A DNA stretch of 64,000 nucleotides from Craterostigma plantagineum (lineage: Eukaryota > Streptophyta > Magnoliopsida > Lamiales > Linderniaceae). The notes under the pieces are model-generated. The model had not been told where the DNA came from. It made no database searches and worked only from the letters and a program-made list of their open reading frames with translations. The stretch covers positions 930,001-994,000 of the forward strand of contig JAPQWV010000127.1 in assembly GCA_027422505.1 (NCBI GenBank), in the 5' to 3' direction. Positions 10,403 through 21,261 of the stretch are shown piece by piece. The stretch's first letter is position 1; every line of letters begins with the position of its first letter. The translations under genes were made by a program, and so were the position numbers.

Positions 10403-11955
10403 TCTTTCTTTCTTTCTTCCCCGAGCGATCCTTCCTCAGATCCCAGAAAGAAGAAAGGGAGAGGAACGATTTTCGGACAGTTGAATGTTAGTCCAACAGT
10501 TGAATGGGTTGCTATATATAAAGGGATAGTTTAGTTTGGTCGAAGGAAAAGAGTTCGATGTTGGGTAGTGAGATGTGAACAGAGTGTGCTGTAGATGATG
10601 ATGGATGACGACGATGTGAGGCAGAGGAAATGAAAGTATATATAATATTATTCATATTTATTTAATATTGTTTATTATTAATATTACAAAAGCCTAACCA
10701 ACGATAAAAGGCACGAGTCACAGTCTTCTTTTCCCCCCATACGACCTAACTTGCCTCACATATTATAGTTTTAATTAAACAATTATAGCCATTGACGAAA
10801 GCATATCTTTAAACATTCCCAACATAGGAGCATTGCATTGTAAAGTCTTAAGCATATCTTTACTTTTTCTCCTCTTCTATGTTCTTCATCATTGATTGCC
10901 GTCATTAAAACATAAGCACATTCGTATACGACATTGATACCCAAAAAACCGTTATTACAACAACAATTTGTTGACTAATCTCGGCATGCTTTCACATATA
11001 GTGATACTCTTAGCGTTTATGGAGATGTCTTTTCTGTGTCATTAGCCTTTGTTTTTGACTCAATTCAGCATTTAAAACATACTGATATACAGTGTTAGAA
11101 CTGTTTCATGAAATCGTTTAATAGTTCTCAATTTTTACAATAGTGAATGATATGTAGCATCGCTTCTTCTCCAATTAACGTCCAATTATAGACAAATGAA
11201 ATGCTATGCGCACACAAGTATATTTTCTTGCTATATAAAAAGGGCAAGTAGAATATGAAATGTGGTCGACAGAATTCAGGGGTCGACGGTGAATGGATTT
11301 TATATTTATTTTTTTTTATATGTTTTTATCGTTTTCTTTATCTGTTGGGAGAAGTTGTCGAGTTTTTATTGGTGGGTATATTTAGATAAGGGCTAAAGTT
11401 GCTTTTAACTTTCTTTATATTTATATCGAATAGACTTCAGAAGGAATTTAAATAAAATCGAACTAATTCAATCATATAAGTGAAATAATTCTCCTTAAAT
11501 CCCAAACGTAAAGACAGACCATGATGTAAATTAGCTTAATATATTTTACTAAATAATTGTGCAATATTTCTCAGATCATAAATATCATAATTGGGGAATC
11601 GAAATTGGGCCCTCATACCTGCAAAGTACTGTTACTAGAAGAAAAATCTGAGTTTAAATTCTCAGTTAAAATTGGGACATATAATTCATCCCCATCATCA
11701 TAATCAGATGATACAAACACTGGCAAAAGAAAAATATACTAAAAATCTAATCTTTTATCAAAATCAGTCATCATATCATCTCAGTCCCAGGCATACCATA
11801 GGAGTAAAACTGCATGGGTTACATGTTTTCTTTAACCTATAACAAAGAAAGAGAGAACCCATGGGGCTCAATTACTGCATCATCATCGTACTTGCTATAA
11901 AAAAAAAGTTCATACTCTTACAAATAGATTTTTTCTCCCTGCTTCCCGGCAAACT
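10403..11955. other. Intergenic: bHLH promoter and AT-rich spacer
   Basis: The right part of the bHLH upstream region holds a (CTTT)n stretch at about 10403-10420 that is one unit longer in copy 2, and a TATA-like sequence. From about 10630 to 11950 the DNA is AT-rich, without any coding frame that I can assign. It also contains the 3' flank of the DDT-domain gene. Confidence 0.6.
10513..10523 (-). promoter_or_regulatory. Candidate TATA box of bHLH gene
   Basis: On the minus strand the sequence reads CTTTATATATAG about 110-120 bp upstream of the bHLH start codon, a sensible place for a TATA box given a short 5' UTR. The element is unchanged in copy 2. No experimental start site is visible. 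Confidence 0.4.
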
Positions 11956-14900
11956 TCAGAAGCCACTAGGGCCATCGTCCCTTGCCGAGCTGGGCCCATC
12001 ATCGAACCCATTACCTGGGGCGAGCTCGTTAAGATCAAGAAATCGCCTTTTCCCCGACCCTATATCTTCTTGATTGTCGTCTCCATCACTATCTGGTCGA
12101 TCTTTATTCTCTCTTTCTTCGTTATTACCATCAGAAGTCTCAATCGTCTTCTTTTCTTCGATAGGCTTTGTCTCCTCATCGATCCTCCCCTCGTCGAAAT
12201 CTTGCATGGCAGCAAACGAATATGGATCTCCATCATCATCTTCTTCGTTGCCACTTTCATCGTAAGACTGCTCAGCCCTCGAATTTTCGGGTTTACGTTT
12301 CACCAGTTCATTCTCCGATTCGGACATTTCATAGACTTTGTAATTCACGCGGTTCCTCGTCGACCTCTTACTACGCCTAAGGCCCATTTGCCTTTTTTCC
12401 TTAACCGATCTCAGCCTAGTCGCTCGCCTGGTATTACGCCCTCTAAAGTTACGATTCTTGCGAGGATGCTCACCGCTGTCTTCTTCGCTCGTGCTTAAGC
12501 TGTTATTGTCTTCTTCTTCTTCATCTTCCTCTTCCTCTCCATTTTCTTCTTCGTCCCACTTATACTCCTCATCGCCTTCTTCGCTGCTCGGAGCTTTTCT
12601 TCTCCGTTTCCTTTTCCTTAGGTATTCTTCGTCGTAAACAACTTCGCCTACTATATCATCGTCGCTCTCGGGATCTGCTTCGTTATCTGAGATTCCATCG
12701 GTGAATTCATTTTCTGCGTATCTCTGAGGCCTCTGCCTTCTTCGGTTGCTATTTAGGATGATAAAAAAATACAGCGTTAGCAAGCAACGTTCCGAATAAT
12801 AATTCGTGGGAAATGAACAAAAAAAATTTGTTTCCGTTAGGTACCCGCGATCCAACGATTCGTCTCTCTGATCGTCGAATACTTCGTTTTCTTGATCTTC
12901 GAGCATTTCATCTCCATCTTCGGACATAGGAGAAGGCGTGCTGAAATTGTTTAGCCGAGTGCTACGCAAAGTGCCGGCCCATCCACCGTTGAAAGAGTTA
13001 TCAGTTCTCACAACATATGAATCTCCTCTTTCATGGGGTTCGGGCGATTGCTGCCTATTCCTAAGATTGAAAGATTCGTATATATGATGTCATAGAGAAG
13101 ACAAGCTGTTAATGATCTTATCTTATCGTAAGAGAGAAAATTGCAAGAGATTCGTACTTGGTGAACTTCAGCGCCTCATTAATGGATCGATCGTAGTCAT
13201 CTGCACAGAGAATTCACATCAGAGAAAATCTTACAATGTAGAGAGCTTTCGTATTATAGAAAGAGTATTACGCCAACCCACCGAAGGTATATGTGACGGG
13301 TTTTCGGTCGCGAAGTGATCTCCCACCACCTAAGCCATCTATGTGCATTATGCTATCGAGCATTAACGCTTCTCTGTGCTGTTTCTTTAGGAGCCTCTCC
13401 TTCTTCTGAAAGGTTAAAGATACGACACTTACGATCGAGTTAATACTCATATTGTCTGAATCAGACATTTAACTGATAAACCGAAGACAACCTTGTGGAC
13501 CTTCTCTATTTCAGGAATCATGTCGTTCTTCAGTTTCTTCCCGACAGAAACTTCCGTCCTGTTTTTGCTCGCAAAGAGCTTTTCCTGAAATCAAGAAGAT
13601 TTGCGAGTTCGTAAGGGAGAGAAAAGCCCGAAAAATATCTCAAGACTGATAAAACAACTCTCACTTACGGAAACGTTCATGAACTCGTCTAAGTTGGTAG
13701 CAACTGCTTCCCATTGATAAGATGAATGATGAATCTGAGGTACGCTCTTTCCTTTGCCCCGTTTTGCCTCGACTTTTCTTATTTCTCTGTAGAGCCGATG
13801 ACCAATGATTGGATCTTCTTCATACCTATATATATGAGCCCAGTATGAATGTAAAATCTATAAGCCAAGCATTCGAATTGTCATATATTCCATAAAAACA
13901 GCCAAAACTACATGATTTTTCTGTTACGATAGTCAAGAAACTAAAATAATTACCAGTATGAGACTCCCCGAGAGTCTCCACCAATTCGCTGTTTGCGAAA
14001 CAAAGAAAGCTGAGAACCGTTTTTGATCGAGTCGTCTATGAAGATCTTTATATCTTCTTGCTGAAGAATGAATAGACAATGACAATTAATGCATTCCCAG
14101 CATTGATGTGATGTGAACAAAATAAACAAGATAATCAATCAATCAACACGGAGAATTCAATTCATCTAACCAACATTAAAATATCGACACGTGGAAACGG
14201 TAACAGCAAAAAGAATGGCAAATTAATATCCTAAGCACTAACTCTACTAACAGATTTCAGCAACCGAACCTCGAACAGCTTACTATAGGAACGGAACGAC
14301 GATAGATTCATTCAAGGTTCCATCAAGAATGTTGAGGCAATCAATGCGTAAAGAATGAGAACATTCATTCATAGAAAGGTACCTCGACACGAATGTCACA
14401 CAATGCCTTGAGAATCGTCACTCTGATCATGGGATCAAGTGAATTGTATGTTTCGATCTCTGCCCTGAAATGATATTTTCAATCTTAGAAAAGATTACGC
14501 AGCTCTCAAATGAGGTGAGGCATACTTAATGTAACACATGACAATCGTGATATATCGCAGCTCACCCATGTGAAGCAACTATAGGCAGATCTCCTTCAGC
14601 AACCTTAAATGAACATAAAAAACTAAGTTAGATTACAACCCAAGTACCATATGTTGGTCATGTTGAAGGTTATCATATGTTTAGTTGTGGTATGATCATG
14701 AAAGCTACCCAGTGCCACCAATCTCTCAATTTCCTGCACAGAACAGTAATCCAAGTACCGTGTCCATGAGCCATTCGAAGGATAGGAGGAATTGCCTGCA
14801 GATGCGAGCAACACAATCCATAAAAAGGAATCATTTTCTATAAAATCAAAATTCAATAGTCAGCATACACACATAGACTCAAGTGCACTGAACATAGACA

Positions 14901-15753
14901 CAACTATCATACACATATTGCAGCTGTTTAGTTTCTTCGAAGGAGAAAATAAGCACCAACCTTCAATAAAGGTATGTGTATATCCGCCAAGGTATTATTC
15001 GGCGCGAGTAAAGCAGTCTCCAACTCCTCCGCAGAAAACTCCACATGAATGTTCAGCAAAGGCCTAAAAACCTACATTCCATAGAAAACGACGAATACAC
15101 TTCATCCTCAAAACAACCATATGTCCGTATCCAACATGAAACAGAAGAGGAGAAAAAAAAGGTTCAATCTTTCCCAGTAAACCTCTCACATCACATACAT
15201 TCAAGAAATTCAAAATTGAAGCCAACTGCCACATGGAACGAATGTTCCATCGAGGCAACTGCGAGTCCTCCAAATCCCCAACCAACGGCGTAATCGAAGT
15301 ACTGCTCGCCTGTGCTTCACCGTCATCTTCATCAACATTGTCCTCATCCCTCAAATCATCAAAGCCTTCGTCTTCATCATCAAAATCACTGTCCTCCTTC
15401 AACAACCTAGCAGCTAATTTCTGCTTCCTCGTAACCCTCTTTCTTTTCTTCTCAGCCTCCATCTCAGCCTCTGCTCTAGCCGCAGCTTGCAACCTTTCAG
15501 CGGCGCGCTGAGTGCAAGCTCTTGATGGCCTCTCCCTTTTAAAAACTACATTATTACTACTGCTTTCACCGTTACTTCTACTTGAATTCTTCTTCCCGCC
15601 ACTATTCTCATTCTTGGAGCTGCTTTCTAAGATAGCTTCGCTGTTTTCAGCGTTGTCAGAGCGGATCGGAGAGGATTTTTGTTCAGACATTACTGAGGGA
15701 TTGGGTAAGGAAGGGTCCAGCGGAGGTTTACATTGGAGATCAAGGGATTGCAT
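11956..15753 (-). CDS. DDT domain chromatin protein (DDR4-like), copy 1
   Basis: Twelve exons can be traced on the minus strand: 15753-15199, 15071-14961, 14795-14709, 14603-14566, and further exons near 14465-14383, 14064-13955, 13826-13670, 13586-13493, 13407-13282, 13202-13157, 13062-12846 and 12752-11956. The product is about 800 residues. A basic, acidic, Ser-rich start is followed by a DDT domain (SMWQLASILNFLNVFRPLLN, then EFSAEELETALLAPNN, ADIHIPLLK) and RMAHGHGTWITVLCRKLRDW. The C-terminal third is highly acidic/basic and ends FLDLNELAPGNGFDDGPS, which contains a DLNEL EAR-like motif. Plant DDR proteins partner with ISWI remodellers in the nucleus. ATG codons at 15753 and 15690 are both possible starts. 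Copy 1 is open throughout the exons I checked; copy 2 has three single-base losses. Confidence 0.85.
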
Positions 15754-16686
15754 TTGAGTACAGGCGAGAATTTTATTCCCCCTTTTTTTCCTCGAGAAAT
15801 ACACAAAGATGGGTTTTTTTTTTTTTCTTTTACCCACGCTATACCAATGGCTTATACTGACGGGAAACGAGCCGAAGCTGCAAAAGGGTTAAGAAAAAAG
15901 GTGGGATTTTTATCAAACACCCACCGAAAATTATCACCTGCAAAAAAAAAAAGTCGAAGAGGGCGTGATCAGAGACGATCACGAAAGAAAATAATGATGG
16001 TGGTAAACTATAATTAGGACGCAGATAGGAATTGGGGGCAATTAATTGAAGCTGTGCTGAGTTCTTGAAGCAGCCTCTATTCTGTGAAAGGGCAAATTTT
16101 TCCCAGAAGAAAGAGAAGGCACGGCACGCCCACACACACAGCCAATACAGCGCCGAGTAAAGAAGAGAAAAATATTGAAAGAAAAAATGAGTTTTTGAGA
16201 ATCGGTGAAAACTGGTCAATTGGGTGATTTCAAATGGGATTAATTACTCTTGACCTAACCAGATAAAAAAAAGAAAAAAGATTAATTGAGAAAATTATCT
16301 GAAAAGAGTTTGCGTCTGAGATGGAGAAATAGGAAGCGACTGCATTTTTGTGAGATTGATGAGAAGATCCCATATTACATATTTATATATACACTGACAC
16401 GGTAGATTTTTAGTTGGCATTCATTGAGAACCAACCTTTTACATACGACGTCTTTATGATATGGAGAAGCAAGTCCTACATATGTATCTTGTGAGCTCGA
16501 ATCTGATTTAAATGATGATTAAAAGATAAACTATCAACAATGTGTTGTGTAAATCATAGAAAATTACTCCAGCATTATTATATTATACGATGATGATTGC
16601 AGAAAGGGTTCCGATTATTACATGTATGAACCATTACAATGTCGTGTGGGGTGGGGGGGATTGCCTTCGAACCATAACGTCACTAA

Positions 16687-16720
16687 TGGGCCAGGAATGG
16701 GCCACACTCCTTTAGGCCCA
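16687..16720. promoter_or_regulatory. Cluster of three site II-type TGGGCC motifs
   Basis: TGGGCC occurs at 16687-16692 and 16698-16703, and GGCCCA at 16715-16720. TGGGCY site II elements are known in promoters of plant growth and translation genes, where TCP factors bind. These lie about 930 bp from the nearest start codon (the DDT-domain gene), so their role is uncertain. They are conserved in copy 2 (about 56954-56986). Confidence 0.3.
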
Positions 16721-16949
16721 GTACAATTTGAGTTTGTTGAACTTGAGTTGACCATGGCTTCTACGGTCATCATCCCACTCTATTCTTTAGGGCAGTTTCA
16801 AGCCTCAAAATATGTTTTAAGTTAAGGATTGAGGATCATGTCAGAATTTTTTTTGGGTTCAGGACCCGATTCGATGAAAATAAGAGATAAGGACCTGGTG
16901 TTATATAGTGTACATGAACTGGTATCGGACCATCGTTTTGTGTTATCTC

Positions 16950-17110
16950 AGAACACATAAGTAGTGCTGTAATACGAAGTCGTAATGCGAAACAATTAAG
17001 TGGTACTGCAGAACGATGAAATGATACTGTAGAACCATAAAGTGGTAATACACCCACGAAGTGTTACTACATGTCCATGAAGTGGTAATGAAAAATACTT
17101 AAGTGTATCA
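16950..17110. repeat. Degenerate ~20-bp tandem repeat array
   Basis: About eight consecutive units of 19-21 bp share a core resembling aagtggtactgc preceded by agaacnat. The units are strongly diverged from each other (for example aagtagtgctgt, aagtggtactgc, aaatgatactgt, aagtggtaatac, aagtgttactac). The array is nearly unchanged in copy 2 (about 57213-57375), so it predates the duplication. Confidence 0.6.
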
Positions 17111-17334
17111 GGTCATTAACCGTAAAAATTTTCTGAGAAGGTCCTGAACTTTGAACGGAACTTACTTTAGGTCATTACCTTTTAACTCTCACTATTCTTT
17201 ATTACAGCTTCATCTTACAGTATTTCATGCAAAACAGTTCTATACTATGCTCGAAAAAAAAAAATGCAAGACATCACATAGATAGATTATTTAATATCAT
17301 CATATATATCAAGTCATACGCTTTTCCTCCTCGC

Positions 17335-18132
17335 CTAAGAACTGTCGCTGGATCTTCTGTCCTCAATCTGATCCAAAAGCGAATGCATCTCATTATAGTC
17401 CTGCGTTATCTCTTCTTGAACGCAGAGCGCCGCCGCCGCCGCCGCCTGAGACTGATGAACAAACTGAGACGACGACGACGGCACCGCCATGGAGCTGCTT
17501 TCGCCGCCTCCGCCGACGCAAGCTTGCTGAAACCAGAACTGCACATCGCCCCCGTCGCTGTCCTCCTGCCCACGAAGAAGGAGCTGATCCTTCGCCGCCA
17601 GCTCAAACCCATACTCAGGCAAGTTGTTATTAGAGAACGAAACATGGGTCGGCGGCGCAACACTGCAATTGCTACTCATCTCTTGCCCCGCCGGGATAAT
17701 TCCGGCAAGCTGTAACGGCGGCGAGGCATAGTCGCTCGCAATAGGCTGCTGCTGAGCACTGTTATTATGGTTATGATTATTGTGCTGCTGTTTGTAGAAG
17801 GCGAGCTGCTGCAAAACGGATTGAAGCTCTTGTTCTTCGAGGCCGATAAGGTACTGAAGGCGATGGATGACGTAGGCGCACCCAAAAACTGGGTGCTTGG
17901 CCCTCATGAGCGCGTGGTATTTCACGGCGTTCATGGCGACGGCGTGGTGGTCGGCGGGGATTTCTTTGAGGAGGAGCTGGACGTGCTTGACACCGAATAG
18001 GCGGTGGACGTCTTGGAATGTCTTTGGGTCGTCGGCGGGGAAGTAAGGTGCTAATAGGCACTCAGGCGTGCACCTTCTTCTCTGGAATTTGCAGGCAGCG
18101 CAAGCTTGGCCAGTGCCGCTCTTCAGAGTCAT
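17335..18132 (-). CDS. LOB domain (LBD) transcription factor, copy 1
   Basis: This is an uninterrupted 265-residue frame. Residues 10-24 contain the LOB zinc-binding block CAACKFQRRRCTPEC, matching CX2CX6CX3C, followed by LLAPYFPADDPKTFQDVHRLFGVKH. The central region reads AVKYHALMRAKHPVFGCAYV, and a coiled-coil-like YLIGLEEQELQSVLQQLAFY follows. The usual GAS motif (FGASN) is replaced by FGVKH, so it is an atypical member, possibly of the LBD22/LBD27 type. The C-terminus is rich in Gln, Asn and Ser with a poly-Ala run. LBD proteins are nuclear regulators of organ boundaries and pollen or root development. Both copies are intact and differ by about one residue (A/E near residue 180). Confidence 0.9.
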   Translation of the reverse strand: MTLKSGTGQACAACKFQRRRCTPECLLAPYFPADDPKTFQDVHRLFGVKHVQLLLKEIPADHHAVAMNAVKYHALMRAKHPVFGCAYVIHRLQYLIGLEEQELQSVLQQLAFYKQQHNNHNHNNSAQQQPIASDYASPPLQLAGIIPAGQEMSSNCSVAPPTHVSFSNNNLPEYGFELAAKDQLLLRGQEDSDGGDVQFWFQQACVGGGGESSSMAVPSSSSQFVHQSQAAAAAALCVQEEITQDYNEMHSLLDQIEDRRSSDSS

Positions 18133-18702
18133 TCCTTAACAATTAAGAGCCTCTAAGATCATCGGAGATTTTGATTTTGGTCTGAAGATCGACGAAGGGG
18201 ATGCAAGAATTCTTACAGAAGTATAGCTGGTGAGTTCGGAGAAGAAGAAGACTGTGATGCAACGAACTGATGAAAGCTTTTTAGTTTTTGAGCCTATATT
18301 TGGAAAATTTTCCTATGTTTCAGTTGCATCTGTGGTCGGAGACTCGGGGTTGGTTTTTTTTTTTTTTTTCTTTTTACCGAGAGTTTAGAATTAGTGAATG
18401 TCAATTATTTTCTTTCTTTTTTGTTTTCGACACAATTTCAATTTGCAATGGTTTATTGGTCGAGGGTCGCTATTTACGGTAAGTGCATAACTACCATTTT
18501 TCAAGTAAATGAAAGAACGTTCGAAGCAGAGTAATTCAAGAATTCCGGGAAATCTCACTCAAGCATATCATTACACGGAAGCCAAGAAGCAAAAACAATG
18601 TAAAACCATAACGTTACATAACAGAATCCAGCAAGACTCTTTCACAATATATAAATATAAAATATATATATTCAAAACCGGCGAAAACTCGCCACATCAG
18701 CA
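18133..18702. other. Intergenic between LBD and PPR genes
   Basis: This is the LBD 5' flank and the PPR 3' flank. A poly-T run lies at about 18354-18370. Short frames here lack family resemblance. I see no further gene. Confidence 0.6.
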
Positions 18703-21261
18703 TCACAGCAAATGCATCCTCTCCACGCAAGGATGAAGCAGCCACCGATTAAGCGCCTCGCCGCAGCCCACAAAGCATCCCAAGTTACCATTTTCGACGA
18801 AGAAGGGAAACTCGAAAGCCCTAAGCAAATCCTCGACCGCCCTCCTAACCATCGAATCGCCCGAGACGCGGCTCCTCCTTCCCCAGCCCGTAACGATATC
18901 GACCCTCCTCAGGCACATTCCCGAGCCGATCACCTCCCTTCGGAACCAAGCCAGAGTCCTCGAAAGCGCGGTCACAGCCGTCCCGTCAGACATTATGTGC
19001 AGATTCACGAGCCAGTGGCTCGAGCCCTTCTCCCTAACCGCGTCGGGATATATGTTCCTCTGAGCCGCCACCTCCCATATCGAGCCAGCCTCCTCCTTGA
19101 GCCCCGCCTTGTAGAAGAAGTCGATCACCGAGTCGACCAGCCCTCGCTTGCTCTCCCTGTCCTCGCTGTGCATAAGGTCCAAGAACTCGCCCACGTGGGC
19201 CCTAACGTTCTGACCGTCGGGCCCGGGCGAGGGCATGGTTAGTAGGAAGGCGTGGGCAGGGTGGTTCGCTATGTTCATGAGCTCGCCGCAGGTGGTCAAG
19301 GCCATCGGCGAGCCTCGGGCTTCTTCGGTGCAGCAGCTGAGGAGTAAGGTGTAGGTTTGCAGGGATGGGCTGAGCCCTAGGCCGAGCATGGCTCGCAGCA
19401 GGGCGTGCGCCTCGGGCAAGCGATGGACCCTAAGGAAGGCGCTGAGCAGGGAATTGCAAGTTGGGACGTTCGGGCGAAGGCCATCGTCGAGCATTGCTTG
19501 GTACCATTGCCTGGCCTTGTCTACGTTGCCAGCCTTGCCCCATAGGTCGACTAGGAGCCCATAAACTGGCTCGTCGGGCACCCAATTCTTCCTCTTCATC
19601 TCAGCGAAAACAGCTTCAGCCTCTTCTAAGTAGCCGCACTGCCCAAGAACCTCCATGACTATGCTGTAGCTCACCTTGTCGGGCTCGAACCCAGCGCCCT
19701 GCATCTCCCTATACAGTCGAAGGGCGTTTTCGTAATTTCTGGCCTTGGCGTGGAGGGCGATCATGATGTTGTAGGTCACCAAGTTTGGCACGCACCCTCG
19801 GTCGACCATCTCGACGAAGAGCTTGTGGGCTGCTGCCAAGTGTCCCCCTTTTCCCAGGCAGTTGATGATTACGCTGTAAGTGAAGGTGTCGGGGGAAAGC
19901 CCAGCGTCGAGCATTCGATGGTACATTTCCATGGCCACGTCTAAGTAGCCAGCCTTCGCGTGGATGTCGATGAGCGTGCAGTAGGTGACACGGTCGGGCT
20001 TGCAGCCCATCCTCTGCATCTGATGAAAAACGCCCAACGCTTCGCTCAAGTAGTTGGCTTTGCCGTAGCTGTGTATCAGGCGATTGTAGGTCACTATGTT
20101 CGGCTTGCAGCCATCGCTCGACATACGATCGAGCAAATCGTTGGCCAGCCCAAACTGCTTGGCTCGCCCGAGGAGGCCTATCATTGTGGTGTACGTATGG
20201 TCGTCGTGGTTGAACCCAGGCTGGGTCTTTAACCAGCCGAAGAAGCCCAGCGCCACGGTGTAGTCTTGGATCTGCTTTATGATTTGGTTCGCCTTGTAGG
20301 GGTCGAGCGATACGTTGAGGTTTCGTAGAGCTTCTTCTGCGGCTGGGCCCCACTTCAGCTGCTGTAGAAGGCGGGAAACAGTTTCTACGGCGTTGGTAGA
20401 GTGCGAGTATTGCCTGCTCGTCGGGGCTGGGGCAGAGCATCCCTTAAGTTCCCTAACGAATCTACTCTGCCCGCCGAAGTTTCCATTCGAAGGCTGCGTT
20501 CTTGGAATCGATTTAGTAGTAGAATAAGCTTTCGATTTATGAGGAAGGGGGCTTTTCTTCTCAAGGCGCTCGTAATTACGGGCATCTATTGCATATGCAG
20601 ATTCACTGTTCGAACCGTTGTTTTTCCCAGTTCTTGAAGCAGATTCATCCTCTCTAACATTAGCAGCAGCACTACTGCTTGAGGCAGCTGATGAGCTCGA
20701 TTTGCCCAAAGTTTTGTCCCTTTTATATGATTTCGTACTGACCGATCGCTCCTTAGGAACAGACTTTGTATGATTTACCATGGATTTCTGAGACGAAGCA
20801 ACTATTGCACTGCCTTCGGCCATAGGTATCCTGTAATGAACCAAGTCAGACAAAAGGCCAGCAGCTGCCACGCCAGCCTTAACAAAATGCCCTGCAATAG
20901 GAGGCGAAGAATGAGCATTTTCTTCGATCTCATCAGCGTAACTAACGCGATTTGCACGCTCCAGTGAGCGAGAAGTCGACGCTACTATCGCCCGTGGCTT
21001 AGATTTAGCAGCCTCTGGCCTTACGTCTGCATCGCCCGAATCAGTCGAAGGGAGTGGTCCTTGGACTTTTGGTAATGAAGGTATGGATGAAGATGATGCT
21101 TGCAAGTGCTTGACGTTCGTTAAAAGATGTCTTTTAGAGATGCAATTATCGTCGTCTGAACAGCTACATGAGCTTCCATCGGCTGCACTGCACCTCGGCC
21201 CACTGAAGAGGAAGGTTCTCGCCGACTGAGAAAGTGTCCCGAGGTGCTTAGCTCTCAACAT
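18703..21261 (-). CDS. Pentatricopeptide repeat protein with SMR-like C-terminus, copy 1
   Basis: This is a single-exon frame of 852 residues, typical for P-class PPR genes. The N-terminus (MLRAKHLGTLSQSARTFLFS) is basic and Ser-rich, as in organelle targeting peptides, probably mitochondrial. A long Ser-rich linker follows. From about residue 345 there are roughly eight 35-residue PPR units, such as NIVTYNRLIHSYGKANYLSE and DTFTYSVIINCLGKGGHLAA. The last ~110 residues (NLHIMSDGTAVTALSRTLAW, VDIVTGWGRRSRVSG) form an SMR domain. It resembles the At1g18900/At1g74750 group as I recall it. PPR-SMR proteins bind organellar RNA and may cleave it or protect it. Both copies are intact with about one residue changed (Q/R). 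Confidence 0.93.
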   Translation of the reverse strand: MLRAKHLGTLSQSARTFLFSGPRCSAADGSSCSCSDDDNCISKRHLLTNVKHLQASSSSIPSLPKVQGPLPSTDSGDADVRPEAAKSKPRAIVASTSRSLERANRVSYADEIEENAHSSPPIAGHFVKAGVAAAGLLSDLVHYRIPMAEGSAIVASSQKSMVNHTKSVPKERSVSTKSYKRDKTLGKSSSSAASSSSAAANVREDESASRTGKNNGSNSESAYAIDARNYERLEKKSPLPHKSKAYSTTKSIPRTQPSNGNFGGQSRFVRELKGCSAPAPTSRQYSHSTNAVETVSRLLQQLKWGPAAEEALRNLNVSLDPYKANQIIKQIQDYTVALGFFGWLKTQPGFNHDDHTYTTMIGLLGRAKQFGLANDLLDRMSSDGCKPNIVTYNRLIHSYGKANYLSEALGVFHQMQRMGCKPDRVTYCTLIDIHAKAGYLDVAMEMYHRMLDAGLSPDTFTYSVIINCLGKGGHLAAAHKLFVEMVDRGCVPNLVTYNIMIALHAKARNYENALRLYREMQGAGFEPDKVSYSIVMEVLGQCGYLEEAEAVFAEMKRKNWVPDEPVYGLLVDLWGKAGNVDKARQWYQAMLDDGLRPNVPTCNSLLSAFLRVHRLPEAHALLRAMLGLGLSPSLQTYTLLLSCCTEEARGSPMALTTCGELMNIANHPAHAFLLTMPSPGPDGQNVRAHVGEFLDLMHSEDRESKRGLVDSVIDFFYKAGLKEEAGSIWEVAAQRNIYPDAVREKGSSHWLVNLHIMSDGTAVTALSRTLAWFRREVIGSGMCLRRVDIVTGWGRRSRVSGDSMVRRAVEDLLRAFEFPFFVENGNLGCFVGCGEALNRWLLHPCVERMHLL

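Larger units (their letters stand above)
15754..17334. other. Intergenic: DDT-gene promoter, repeats and LBD 3' flank
   Basis: This region upstream of the DDT-domain gene has no assignable coding frame. It contains a cluster of TGGGCC/GGCCCA motifs (16687-16720) and a degenerate array of about 20-bp repeats (about 16950-17110). The sequence around 16840-17185 has the texture of a small decayed repetitive element (phrases such as ggtcctgaactttgaac), but I see no terminal repeats. Confidence 0.55.

Noticed and set aside
12070..12498. Plus-strand hydrophobic frames opposite the DDT gene
   Set aside because: They mirror the acidic/basic low-complexity exon of the DDT-domain gene; no membrane-protein family matches.
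15839..16219. Minus-strand frame with membrane-like segments upstream of the DDT gene
   Set aside because: It starts differently in the second copy because of indels and shows no conserved features; probably non-coding leader or promoter DNA.
17227..17715. 162-codon plus-strand Arg-rich frame
   Set aside because: It is antisense to the Gln/Ala-rich end of the LBD gene.
18712..19242. 176-codon plus-strand frame
   Set aside because: It is antisense to the PPR-SMR C-terminus, with no conserved family.
19709..20440. 243-codon minus-strand frame within the PPR gene
   Set aside because: It is an alternative frame of GC-rich PPR repeats with Arg/Pro/His bias, contained wholly in the 852-codon gene.
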